Source of the DNA: Monilinia fructicola
Lineage: Eukaryota > Ascomycota > Leotiomycetes > Helotiales > Sclerotiniaceae
NCBI GenBank assembly: GCA_008692225.1
Contig: VICG01000014.1
Coordinates: 806,001-870,000 of the forward strand
Length of the DNA stretch: 64,000 nucleotides
Reading direction: 5' to 3'
Shown here piece after piece: positions 10,875 to 22,721 of the stretch (within the stretch, counting starts at the first letter, position 1; each line of letters begins with the position of its first letter). A program made the translations under genes and the position numbers. The notes beneath the pieces are model-generated. The model saw nothing but the letters and a program-made list of their open reading frames with translations. It was not told the DNA's origin and ran no database searches.

Positions 10875-13216
10875 ATGTTTAATTTGATCTCTCTTCCATA
10901 TGAAGTCTTATCCAATATCATAACGAACATTGATTTTGATGATGTGTTCAATTTAGGCCTCTCGTGCCAGGCATTAAAGTACTTGCTTGCTGAGGAGAGC
11001 ATATGCAAATTGGTAGTACAAGTGAGCTACCGGCTTCGTCATCAAACATGACTGATGTTTTGATGCGCAAGTAGCTGACAAGAGTTGTGTAGTCCAAGAT
11101 ACCCTTTTCCAATGAAGCATTGTCGACTAAACATGTTACCGGGCATAGCGCATCAGCTCTTCGAAGAGTTTCAAAGAGACGAGAAGCTTTTGCTACCGTC
11201 AATCCATACTCGATAGCAACTATTGGGTTTGGGGATGAATATCTCTATTGCAAAGGTGTGTTGTGCTACACGCTTGATGACAAATTAAGGGTCATAAATC
11301 TCCATGAATCGGCGTGTCATGAGGTCGTTATCAGCATACCAGGAATACTGACCAGTGCTACCTCGGAAATTGCTTGCAACACCAGGGGTGTATTCCAAGT
11401 GCTCTACTATTCAGACAGCATAATCTCATGTCTTTATAAAACATCAGGTCTGGAGGCAAATTCGTGGCTCATTGCTTTCAGTATTAGAACTAGAGAGATT
11501 CTTGTTGTAAGAGAACTGCATTCTACCGAAAGAATATTTGTCCGCCATGATCACAAATATCTTTACTATGGTACTCATTCAGAAGTGGGCACAGACAATC
11601 ATAAGAAATGGGTGATTTATGGCTACGCTTTCACCCAACGAGAATGGTTCGACCAAAAAGTCTATCTTCCAGATATGGTAGGATCAGAAATTGGATCAAC
11701 CATCTGTTTCGAATTTCACGATGAGTATTTCTATGCTCTCTCGAATCAAACGTCATTTGAGGTCGAAGAGCTAGACTGGACTTCATTTTATCGTTGCATC
11801 AGGTTTCCTCTCGCGTCCCCTAACAAGGACCTGATCGAGAAAACAGAAAATCAAAGCATGTGGCGACGTCAGCATGAAGAAGGTCCCATTGATGATCGAT
11901 GGACCGATCTTCGACTTGATAGGGATGAAAGTACTGGAGAGCTCAGAATAATCGAATGTCGAAAGGAGTGGTATCATGGAGCAAGTAGGAGTCAGCGTAC
12001 TCGCTATACCACCTCTATCATTTTCCCTACATACTCCCACGATATGCATGATGATCTCTGCTATGCGGCCAATGCATCTTTTTCTTCAACCTCAACACAC
12101 TCTGCCACGCCTGTTCAAGAAGCTCCATCCTCAGTAACGAATACGCAATCGAGTACTTTAGAAGTTGAGGAAAACTACAGTAATCACAACTTGAGCGATT
12201 ATCCCGATGATCCTATTCTACGTCTCGTTGGAAAAGACGATAATCCAAATTACATGCCATCACGAAGAAGACTTCCACAGTTCACTCATCCTAGTCACGA
12301 TGAATCTTCTAATCTAACATTCACACTCGCAAAGTCTCCTATTCGGTATTACCACTCTTCCTCATCTACATTTCTCGACGTTGTGGATGATCCCCTCCTG
12401 ACAGATTGGCGGGGCAGGCAACGACTACGACTACGCGCCGGCTCCCGAAAGATCGGCCCACCCCTTGTCTATCCTCCGGGCCATCCCTTGAAAGCCGGAC
12501 TATTACGTCCTTCACCAACTGATATTGGCCAGGCCCTAGATCAAATGTACAGAAAATCCGATATTATCTATTGGCCCCCAGCGCAAGATCCTGAAATGGA
12601 AAACGAGGCCCTGAACGAGTTATACGAATTGCTGAATCCACCCACACACCTTGGCAATGTGGAAGGCACCGCTGATGAAAGAAGTATAGTGTATGTAACA
12701 GGGGGGTATGGTAATCCACGGGCTATTATATTTGTGAGTTTTGATCCGGCAATCAAATTAACGGGATTAAAGAGATGGGGTGGTATGGCGAGAAAAGGGG
12801 TGGGCGAGGGGCCACACGTAGATGGTCGAGCTACAGGTCATACGTCTGATACGAATGCTGTGATTGATAATTCAAACGAACATGATCAGACGATGTATAG
12901 AAATATTCCAGAAGCAGATAGGACGATCGCAATCGACCGAAATAGAGGAGGAAAGGGCAAGGAAAAACAAAAGTGTCCGGATACTGTGGAATTGCCTGGG
13001 ACTGTTGGTGTGGAAGCTCAAACAAGTTTCAGTATGCATGGAACGGCGCCGTCTGCTTCTAGTGCAGCAGTCTGCTCAAAGGCATCGTGGATGTGGCACG
13101 AGAAAGCCATGTATCAAGACATCGGGTTAGGATTCTATTTTGGGAAAGACCGAGAAACTGTTGACTTGGGTAATGTTAAAGAAAAGGAGAAGGTGGCTCC
13201 AGTTTTGCCTTTTTAA
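10875..13216 (+). CDS. F-box domain protein, two exons
   Basis: Predicted 756-residue F-box protein, probably an SCF ligase adaptor. Exon 1 (10875-11021) encodes the F-box: LISLPYEVLSNIITNIDFDD, then the CQALKYLLAEE helix. A 71-base intron (GTGAGC donor, GCTGAC branch, TAG acceptor) joins 11093, where the frame reads SKIPFSNEAL and then ALRRVSKRREAFATVNPYS, a hallmark of a large filamentous-fungal F-box family. The middle of the protein is beta-rich and resembles a degenerate propeller region. The C-terminal third is disordered and low in conservation. The start was placed at 10875 because the leader codons from 10689 are not F-box-like. The open frame of exon 2 continues left of the nominal first codon near 11120, which confirms the splice. 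No substrate can be inferred. Confidence 0.85.
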
Positions 13217-15676
13217 GCTCGTATCTACTGGCAAATTATTGGCATCCATCAGACTATGTATCCTGATATGTGTGTTCAATCATTATTTCTATATCTAGCA
13301 TCTTCACTAATGGCAGAAATTGTCTTTTGTGTATCCCACCTTCAGAACAGCACTCCAAATTGGCTATCAAGCACGCATGGCGGGAAGCAGAGATGTAAAC
13401 GATGAACAATCGTCCATGGATTTCGGTGAGAAGTGGTAATGAAATTTAGAATGGGAGGTAAAAAACCTTGTTCTTCATACATTATATATCATGTTGCCAA
13501 ATAGTGGCGCTAGTTGTCGCGTATGATGCATGGCGCGGAAAAGATGATAGTGTGGCGTGGTGTGGTATGGAATGCGGGAATGGGGCTTTTGTCATGTTCT
13601 TAGCTGGAAACATACCCATGATGTATGTATCTGTATTGAATCTTGAGGAGCATATATATCATGTTATACAAGCACGCAGGGAAGTACGAAAGGAAAATTC
13701 CACTGCTATCACTTGGCTTCTTTGGCCATTGCACTTTATTCAAGCAGTTATGGACCTTGGTTAGTGATTCATTTCAGCTCCTATTCTTATCATCTATATC
13801 ATAGCTATGCATGATACTATCCTACCATACCCAAACTAATCAAGAAAACTTCTTTGCATCATCTCCGCCACCCCCGGATTGTCATCTATTAATCACAGTA
13901 ACCTCACTGTGCAAATCGTGCATATATCAATACAGCAACCACCCAGGACTTATCGTCAAGGTAGATTTTGCTTGCATCAAGCTACTAATGATTAATACCA
14001 CACAACCACTCACCAGCTAATCACCGCATACATAACTACCCCTCCCTCATACCGCATCATTCGTCTCCTCGAGATCCGAAACTTAGAAAACGCCTCACCT
14101 CGGTAATACTCGCGCGTCACTCTCTGTGCCACCATTCGTCTATATGATTAGTGCATGGCGATATGCTCGAGGTAAGATGATCTCCCATAGAAATCGGGCG
14201 TAGGTATGCAGCTACGGTAGAACTAAGTCGCTGCTTACATCCCCTGTTTGCCGAGGATTCCCTCATCAGCCATCCCACTTCAACTCGGGCCTCTGTAAGA
14301 AGAACCCCCTTCAGATATGGAGTAGATGTACGATCTTGCGTAGAATATATGAGTAAAATTAGTCACATCAGAAAGGAATGATATATCCTAACGTCTATTC
14401 CCGTTCTCTCCCGAAGAGCTACCTGTCGACCGGCAGCAACAGCCGAAGAACCCTCTACGCCTCACACCCACACATCCTTCACATGCCGCGAAGTGAAGAA
14501 ACTGCGCGAAAGTCCAAGCCCTGCTATCACACCCCGTTGTTGCGCCTCGGCAGCGCAAGTCCAAGAAACCAGGATTTCGGTGAGCGCATTCAGAAACCGT
14601 GAAGAAATCAAGGGTGCACTCGCGCAAGTCGGCCAAGGCTCAAGAACCGCACGCCTATGTGCGGCTCATACGACGCATACCCCTCCTCGCACCACACCCA
14701 ATCCGGCCCCGACCTACCTATCTACCTACCGTAACAGTAGCTCCACGATTTTCCATCGCGGCCCCCAACGCGGCCAGCCTTACATTGATTCACGCGTGCA
14801 TGTATCCTATGATCCGATATAAAGATACACATACGGAGATGACTCGCGTAGCAAAGCAAAGCAAAGCAAAGCAAAGCAAAGCAGAGAAATGCGCACCGTC
14901 TCCTCATCAATGCAGACCGAGTAGGCGTAAGAGTTGTACCACCACCACAGCAAGAGAATAACCGTAGCAGTTAGCAAGAGTAGTACGAGTGCTAGTGCTA
15001 GTGCGACAATCCCCACTACATAACACCAAGCCGCTTCTAGCGTTAGAAAAATTATTTCCATCAAAACAATCTCGTTGCAGGCTGTATCATGTCGTGCCAT
15101 GTCATGTCGTGCCGCCATCCACCGGTGATATGCTAGCGGTGCATATGCTCTGTGTGTGGGACCGTACGATTCCTCGCTCAATTGACACCACGTGAATAGG
15201 TTATCAGCCGAGCCGAAATGAGACGAGGTAGCCGATGGCGTGTGTGATATTACTGTATATCGATCCTGCTAGTTCGTTGATCGTTCTGTTGGTCCACGGC
15301 TGAAAATGCACTTGGAGGCTATTGCATAGTGTATACTTCCCTTCGCATATTTGTGCTGCTCATAACGCCAAAAACGGAACAGTGAGATCAAGAGTCCTTG
15401 AAAACCAAAAACATCAATTCATTCATCAGAAAGTAAGCATCGTATTAGTTATATGGTATGTAAGTACATGCTAAGCTTTAACCCGTCAATTCATCTCCTC
15501 CGAAGCTCGTGCCCGAAAGCCTCGGCCCGTTACTGACCATGTTACCGTCTAAGTAGACAATGCCATTTGCGTACGTCACTCATTCCGCAATCCCAAGAGG
15601 TCCCCGAAAATATGATGATTCAAAAGTTTTGCTGTGCGAGGGTATTGATAAAAGTTATTGTTCTCAACATCTGATT
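13217..15676. other. Gene-free region with a pentanucleotide repeat
   Basis: No gene is supported in 2.4 kb between convergent genes. It contains a perfect AGCAA/GCAAA-type tandem at about 14850-14882 and GC-rich patches around 14400-14720 that open long but repetitive frames in several phases. Those frames have no domain or intron logic, so they are left out. Confidence 0.5.
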
Positions 15677-17107
15677 TTAATTGACTTTGACATAGTTTCC
15701 TGGATATTGGAGTCAGTTTGGAATCTGAAAATTATAAGAGGAAATATTTACCAGGGAATTGCCCTTGTTTCCCATGAATCTTCCCGACCCACCATTCATT
15801 CTCGTTACTAGTTCTAGTCACGATCTCAATGGTCTCACCAGCACTAAAACTTAAATCACCCTCGGCCTGTGCCTCATAATCATACAACGCAGTAGCAGTT
15901 TCGGCGGCTGGCACGCCGCTGAGCCTCAATGGTTTTGGTTTTGGAGGTGGAGGTGCCGCCTTTTTTGCTTTCGCAGCGGCTCCCCATGAACTACCTGTCG
16001 AGGCTGATCGCATCACGCTATTGCCAGGATTAGTAGGGGATAACATGGAAGAGTAAGGTGGCGGTGGCTTCTCCGATGATTGGAAGTCGGTGGATGCGCG
16101 GCGGTTTGAAGTAGTGGTTGTGAGTGCTGTCGATGAAGGCTTGTTTTCAATGGCAAGCCGATTAGGTCCTGTAAGAGCAAGAGGTTTTGGCGGACGTCTG
16201 GCGCCAGTCGTCTTGAACTTCACAATGGAAAGTGCTTCTGCCTGTTCTCGAATATCGCCTCGTTTTGCCTCGAAACCTTCCTCTATATCAAGCTGGAGAT
16301 TGAAGTATCCAATATCACACCCTTGCATCCTCTCGTGTAAGGTATAAAAGACATTAAGTTGCATGTAGTAGAATGATTGGAATAATGGACGAATAAATTC
16401 GCGCTCCAACGCAAAGAGTTTGGGCAACTCGTCCTTCAAGAGGTCGTTGTAATAGTTGAACTCTTGGGTAGCTTGTTCAACATCATTCTCAGCCTTGTAC
16501 ATGGCTTTCTCATCCTTCAAGCTCTTTTCCTTTTTGTCTTGCAATTTCTTGAGTGTAGCTCGGTGTCGGTCATAATCCAATTGCTTGTGCTGACGTTTGA
16601 GCGCAGTTTTCCTTATCACCTTAATGACCTCTAATAATTCATCCGCAGGTCGAATAACTCTCGTCTCGATCATCTCCAACTCTGGTTGCAGAGTCGCTAA
16701 GAGCTCCTTGCAAATTTCTTCGTATTCTTCACAAGCTCTGATCCCTTCGGGATTTCCTTCTTGAACCAAGGAATCCGGGTCCGACATCCTTCCCGATATT
16801 GGTTTGTATATCTCGGCGATCGCCTTGGAGAATTCGATTTGATGGTTCATCATGCCATTGATAGCTTCAAAGTATTTCTTACTCTCGTCATGCAATTTTT
16901 TCGTCTCGGTTTCCAGCTCTTGAAATCGCCGTTCCGCATCAATATAGACGGCATCTTTGGTTTGTTCACCAAGATTAAACTTAGCTTTGAACGTTTGAGG
17001 CGCCTATCAGCCTGTCAGTCAAAATTGCGAGAACCCCGTCGTTCCGTTCGAATATCTCCATTCCTACTTACTCTGACCAGGGACTTCTGAAAGCCCTTGA
17101 AGGACAT
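15677..17107 (-). CDS. RVS167: BAR-SH3 protein of the Rvs167 / Hob1 type
   Basis: Amphiphysin-like membrane-curvature protein acting at endocytic actin patches, 436 residues. Exons are 17107-17072, 17003-15752 and 15699-15677. Exon 1 encodes MSFKGFQKSLVR, the amphipathic N-terminal helix typical of N-BAR proteins; exon 2 continues APQTFKAKFNLG. The BAR domain covers about residues 1-235 and is strongly coiled coil. It is followed by a Pro/Ser-rich linker and an SH3 domain at about 378-436 with ALYDYEAQAEGDLSF and the NEWWVGK ligand-groove tryptophans. The final 23-base exon was found because ignoring it ends the SH3 in an unnatural way, whereas splicing from 15752 to 15699 gives the canonical GNYV strand (GQFPGNYVKVN). 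The intron has a CTGAC branch. Family assignment is firm; the exact orthologue between Rvs167 and Hob1 is inferred. Confidence 0.93.
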
Positions 17108-17597
17108 CTCCCAGTTTTAGGTTCAAAATATACCAGAAACGGTCTCTTATGAAAGCTTTGAATGTAGTACGAGAACCTTTCTTCGCAGTTATATATCTCT
17201 GTTGTGGAAGTTGTAGTTCTTAAAGAGGTAGGGAGCCTTTCGTAGTATTTCGGGGTTGTTTTGGTAGGACAGACGATGACGAGGAGTGGCTGAGCCGATC
17301 TATTTTGACGGTCCTCTATCAGCCCCGATATGCTTGGTATCTTTTGTTCTGAAGAGGTGAGAAAGAATTCCAACTGGCAAAACCTTGGAAGCTAGCAATG
17401 GGAGACAAATAAGTCAGTTCAAGAATGGAATAAAAGAGGTAGTAGGTATATGCAGTTATATTCCTAAGTCTTAATGTATGTATGTATGTATGTGTGGAAG
17501 TAGTGAAAAACTTGATTGAACGCATGCAATAGTCAAATTGACTGAGATGGAATTTCTAGTACGTAGAGGTACCCGTGGACCTGGGTATTCTTCTTCT

Positions 17598-17636
<39 letters not shown>

Positions 17637-18282
17637 CATTACTATTATTACTATTATTATTATCATTATGGAATCATCGGATCGATCGTTTGCATCAAAT
17701 AGCTCGCATGGGGCATCAACAAGTCGTCCGCCCGCGGAGGCATGTAAATTACCTATTTTGGCCAGGGTAAGACGGAACATATAAAATAATGAAGTCATTA
17801 TTATGATTATTACCATTGATATGACTATTACCGTTTATTATGATTACTACCATGATTACCACTATGATTACCTAATATCTTATGAAAGAACTCAACTCCC
17901 ACCACTTCATCAACGAAAGAAATAAAATATATTTATCAATTTTGATTGGTTACTTGAATAAAATATTTAATCAACTTGGAAATAATTTTTTGAGCCTTAA
18001 ATCGTTGGTTACAAAGCTTTCCAAGGCTCGATCCGATATCCCGTTTCCGCTGTTTTCTATTAAAATAGCCAATCATATTTTATCTTTTCTTCAACATTTC
18101 GGTCATTTGCAGGAAGCACGGAGTTTACAGATACGACTAGGACAAAAGAAGATTAGCTTTATTTTGCTCCGGTAGAATTTCAAATCCCAAAAGTCTCCAA
18201 ATAAGAAGAAGCTTAATGACTCCTCTGTGGAATTATCTTCCACTTTGATATTATCAAATCTACGACTCAATCATTCATAATA
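17108..18282. other. Divergent promoter region, RVS167 / NFS1
   Basis: Intergenic DNA of 1.2 kb between two divergently transcribed genes. It contains short TATG tandems near 17474-17495 and the (ATT)n microsatellite listed separately. No additional gene is supported. Confidence 0.6.
17604..17669. repeat. Imperfect (ATT)n microsatellite
   Basis: About twenty trinucleotide units of ATT interrupted by ATC and ACT triplets, in the divergent promoter between the BAR-SH3 gene and NFS1. The interruptions suggest an old, stabilised repeat. It produces artefactual isoleucine-rich open frames on both strands. Confidence 0.9.
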
Positions 18283-20084
18283 ATGTCGAGTCTGACATCA
18301 AAATCTTTGAGGCAGGCTTCGCGCCTTTGCTTAAAGCAGCCAACGTCTGCTACTGGCCTGGCGAGAACCTCTGCTTTTGCCCGGGTGGCGTCCATATCAA
18401 ATCAAAGAATATCAAGGAGGGGTTACGTTTCCGAGACGAAAAAAGATAGCGCTCAAGTTAACCTCGACACCGCGATCCGATCAGAGCAGAAATCATTCTT
18501 TGAAGAGACTGGCAAGCATGCTGAGAATCAATCAATATCAGGATCATCTGCAAATGCCGATGCGATGATGAGTCCTATAGCTGGTAACTACCCCTCATAT
18601 ATCTAGGTAGACATGCAAGGAAGCTTCAACTGACATTTGACTAGGTGTGCTTAAGCAAGCTACGGTCATGGACGAAGGCCAGAGACCAATTTACTTGGAT
18701 ATGCAAGCTACCACTCCATTAGACCCACGAGTGCTGGATAAAATGTTGCCCTTTTATACCGGTCTATACGGCAACCCCCATTCAAGAACTCATGCCTATG
18801 GTTGGGAAACTGACAAAGCGACTGAAGAAGCAAGAGAACACATTGCTACACTTATTGGAGCTGATCCTAAAGAAATTATTTTTACCAGTGGAGCCACCGA
18901 GAGTAATAATATGAGTGTCAAGGGCGTGGCAAGGTTCTTTGGTAGGGCGGGAAAGAAGAGACATATCATTACAACACAGACAGAGCACAAATGTGTACTT
19001 GATAGCTGTAGGCATTTGCAGGATGAGGGTTTCGAAGTTACATATTTGCCAGTGCAGCAAAATGGATTAGTTGATATGGCCGAACTTGAGGCAGCTATTC
19101 GGCCAGAAACAGCTCTTGTCAGTATCATGGCAGTCAACAACGAGATCGGTGTCATTCAACCGCTTGAAGAAATAGGCAAACTTTGCCGCTCTAAGAAGGT
19201 ATTCTTCCATACCGATGGCGCACAAGCCGTTGGAAAGATCCCCTTGGATGTCAATGCGATGAACATCGACTTAATGTCTATTTCATCCCATAAAATTTAT
19301 GGACCAAAAGGTATTGGTGCTTGTTACGTGCGCAGAAGACCTAGGGTTAGACTTGACCCAATCATTAGTGGAGGTGGACAGGAGAGGGGCTTGAGAAGTG
19401 GTACTCTTGCACCTGCATTAGTAGTCGGCTTTGGTGAAGCTTGCCGGATTGCAAAGGAAGAAATCGATGTAAGTTCCCATATTTTTCTATCCTTTTCGCT
19501 TACATGATGACCTACTTTACATATGCATGGCTTTCCTAGTGGCCTCCTTGCTTGCAAGTTGAGGCTTCTTTGACGACTCACAGTACCTTGTCTGATTCTT
19601 CCACTCAATTGTTCTCATTTGACCAATCATTCATCTTGTACGGGTGCTAACAAATCAATAGTACGATCATGCCCGCATCAAGAAGCTCTCTGATAGACTT
19701 CTCAATGGTCTTCTCGCCTTGGAGCATACCACTCAAAATGGCGACCCAAATCATTTCTATCCGGGATGTGTAAATGTTTCTTTTGCCTACGTCGAGGGAG
19801 AATCACTTTTGATGGCATTGAAGGATATTGCTCTATCATCAGGAAGTGCATGTACATCTGCCTCACTCGAACCCAGTTACGTTCTCCGAGCACTTGGTAG
19901 TAGTGATGAAAGTGCACACAGCAGTATCAGATTTGGTATTGGACGATTCACAACGGAGTCTGAGATCGATTATGTCTTGAAAGCTGTTCAAGACCGAGTG
20001 ACATTCTTACGAGAGTTGAGTCCTCTTTGGGAGCTCGTACAGGAAGGTATCGCTTTGGACAGTATTGAATGGAGTCAGCATTAA
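18283..20084 (+). CDS. NFS1: Mitochondrial cysteine desulfurase NFS1
   Basis: PLP enzyme that takes sulfur from L-cysteine for iron-sulfur cluster assembly and tRNA thiolation, acting in the mitochondrial matrix with ISD11. Three exons, 18283-18583, 18645-19468 and 19662-20084, give 515 residues. The N-terminus ([18 protein letters not shown]) is basic, lacks acidic residues and fits a matrix-targeting presequence. Catalytic landmarks are visible: [12 protein letters not shown] at the start of the mature enzyme, His215 in TEHKC, the PLP lysine Lys317 in [10 protein letters not shown], and the mobile-loop cysteine Cys439 in SSGSACTSA. The second intron has a textbook TGCTAAC branch near 19645. 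Length and motif order match eukaryotic NFS1. The gene is probably essential and appears intact. Confidence 0.97.
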
Positions 20085-20643
20085 ATCGCTGCTAAGAAGC
20101 AAATGAAATATGGCGGGAACCTGGCGTTTTGTGATATCACTTCAGCGGGTAGGAGGTTTTTTAAGGGTGTAACATAGCGAAAGGTCGGGCGAACTTAGTA
20201 GTTACTTAAATGTATACCGGTACTGATAATGAATGCGGTAATAGCATATCAAATTCAAACATCTCTCGACTTTGAGATTCACGACTTCATATTAAGTTCC
20301 AGATCTCCTAATCAACTCCAGGTAATGTGAGCTATTACTATCCATGCATAAGTGATTATATGACACCCAGGCAAAATTATTATCCTGTATGTAATTGGTA
20401 TGTATCAGGCTCAGCCTTACAATGTCTGAATTCCCTACACAATGTACACATCTAATCAGATTTCCCCCTAGCCCTAACCGACACACCAACTCATTCACCA
20501 CATATTTCCACATCTCACTTTTCTCACCCCACCACATCCTCCACTCTTTCTCCACTACGTAGCCTCTTCAAAGGATTTTCCAAAAACAATGCACCCTCTT
20601 TCCAGCACTTACCCATTAAAACCTTGCCAGCACATCCCAGATC

Positions 20644-20650
20644 AAAAAAA
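20644..20650 (-). terminator. Pol III terminator of tRNA-Pro
   Basis: A run of seven T on the minus strand (A7 on the plus strand) starts about twelve bases beyond the mature 3' end of the tRNA, the usual RNA polymerase III stop. Confidence 0.8.
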
Positions 20651-20662
20651 GCAATTATCGAT

Positions 20663-20749
20663 GGGCCTAATCCGGGATCGAACCGGAGACCTCTTACAAT
20701 TCAGATTGGACAACCCAAAGCAAGAATTCTACCACTGAACTATCAGGCC
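20663..20749 (-). tRNA. tRNA-Pro (anticodon TGG) with a short intron
   Basis: On the minus strand the acceptor arm GGCCTGA pairs with TTAGGCC, with one G-T pair. The D-arm reads GTTCAGTGGTAGAAT and contains the A box. The anticodon stem CTTGC/GTAAG encloses a loop with TGG at positions 34-36. A 15-base intron, TTGTCCAATCTGAAT, follows position 37. The T-arm TCCGGTTCGATCCCGGA holds a perfect B box. The discriminator base is C, as usual for eukaryotic proline tRNAs. Eukaryotic nuclear tRNA-Pro(UGG) genes commonly carry an intron at this site. Fold and identity were assigned by hand. Confidence 0.93.
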
Positions 20750-22721
20750 TATTGCGCTAATTCGTTTTGTGCTAGGCGGCTCCGCGTTGGGGAATATGTT
20801 CAAAGCGCACAAGAGCTGGATCATGATGGTTGAAGATTCAAGGTGGCCGCCGTGTTGCGTTTATTGTTTGTCTCTTGTTGACAAGTGGTGAGCTGGCGAG
20901 GGCGAGCTTCCTCTCTCCTCACCTCGATCCCATGGATGGTTAGCGTGATCCGTTCTTTGGGGGTGTGGAAGGGCTGGGCGTGGGAGTGGGAGTTTGGGGG
21001 GGGTAAAGATATCCATGTGCATATATCGTTTATGGGTTGCAAAATTGCTGTGTACATGCTTCAAGCGTATCGTGTATTGTAGGATGGGGCTGGGAATGAA
21101 ATGAATGGATGAATGAACGATATGCATCTTTGGTTAATATGTAGAATTGTATTCGTACTCCCTTCTCTCACATAATCAGATGAATTTCTCGCCAGCAATT
21201 GTCTATCGCGGATCCAAATGCTTGGGGAGTATTACCCTATTGCCTCCACTCCGTTTTTCTCCCGCCGTCTTTTATTTGGTACAATTTACATTTTGGGGAG
21301 GAGGGGGGCTTATATAGATTGTTTGAAATCTACTTGTAGATCCGCTGTTTTTGTTTTAGCTTATGCTGTTGTGAGTATATGAGTTGGGATACCGAGTGTA
21401 GTAGGGATTTTGTCATCATCTTGAGGGATTGGGTGAGTATTCTTGAATGGTGGGATGGAGACGGGGGCTTGGACGGTGTCTGTCTTGTTCAGTTGGATTG
21501 TCTCTTTCACAGGAGGTTTACAGGCAACGATGAGTGATTGGGTGATAGTGAGGATGCGGTTAGCATCATAAACTGGGAGTGGGAGAATATATGAGAAGTT
21601 CTGGGCCTGAAGCTTGGAGTTGTGGGTTGAATGTAGAAGATGGTATCGGGTTTAGAATGGCGGAGGAGAGATTATGAAGCAGTAATTAGCTGTTGATCAA
21701 CTTCTTAAATACAAAGCGTGATGCAGAATATCGACCAATGGTGGTTGTGGTTATGGATGTGAATTTGATTGTAGTTGTAGTTACGAATCTGATATATGAT
21801 ACCTTGCTATGCAATGTATGATTTGAAGGCCCCAAACCTCTACATCCGGCGAGATAGATGAATGACAAGTGAAGTACTAGAAGTTATTGGGCATCTTATG
21901 GGGTGAGCGGACGTTGAATTCAAGAATACTGTTGACTAGAATAGCGCCTGCTCGATCGAAAGGGCATGCTAATGATACTATTCTCTGTTGAACAGTACAA
22001 TTATGTGTTAAAGACCGCCCTGAAGCATGTTTGTCTATATCATACGATACCCATGTCGCCATTTCCATACGTTTCCCAGCCAACGAGAAGCCAGCGAGAA
22101 GACAACGCACATATCAAAGCCATTCCCTAAATCACAAAATGAACTAGTGCATTAACAAAATCTCAAGCGATAACTTTAGTACGGAGAACAACTACTTGAA
22201 CACGACAGAGATAGACATGCAACAATAAAGACAGAATCGTCTCACTAAGATAAAAGCAAAGCTATCCACCGGCATTATAACAAGGACAATATTAATAACG
22301 GGGCAACCCCGGTCCCTGTCACGATGTGCAACAAAGGCGCAACAGATCAAATGATAGTGGCATGTTGCGGCAAGGGAAATACGTGGCAGCCATGTAATGA
22401 AATCCTAATGTAGGAGCGGCTTGAATAGATGTGCAACAAAACGAGCAAAATATCAGATAGCAAGGTAAGGGGTGGATATTGTGAGATTGTTGAAATTGCG
22501 GGACTTGTAGTTGGATGGAAGATGATCCACTCGCTTGAGGGATATTTAGGCTGGTTATATTGAGAAAGCAGATAGTATCTCGGCTCAACTTCGAAAGCTT
22601 TGGGGAGGAAAGTATTTGAGGAAACACTATTTTCCAAACAACTAGATATCATTCAAAATATCCTTGAAGCCGCCTCTGAAAGTGTAACATGAAATTATTT
22701 ATTAGCTATGAATTAGGCGGT
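20750..22721. other. Gene-free region between tRNA-Pro and the DnaJ gene
   Basis: Two kilobases with no supportable gene. Sequence around 20930-21010 and 21290-21310 is G-rich; 21740-21790 contains GTAGTTGTAGTT-type simple repeats. Short frames on both strands have no domains or splice partners. Confidence 0.5.

Noticed and set aside
982..13216. Secondary-metabolite gene cluster around the two transporters
   Set aside because: No polyketide synthase, peptide synthetase, terpene cyclase, P450 or cluster regulator nearby.
14378..14961. Overlapping frames of 74 to 120 codons in both strands
   Set aside because: GC-rich and repeat-driven, all three phases open at once, no conserved motif or intron logic.
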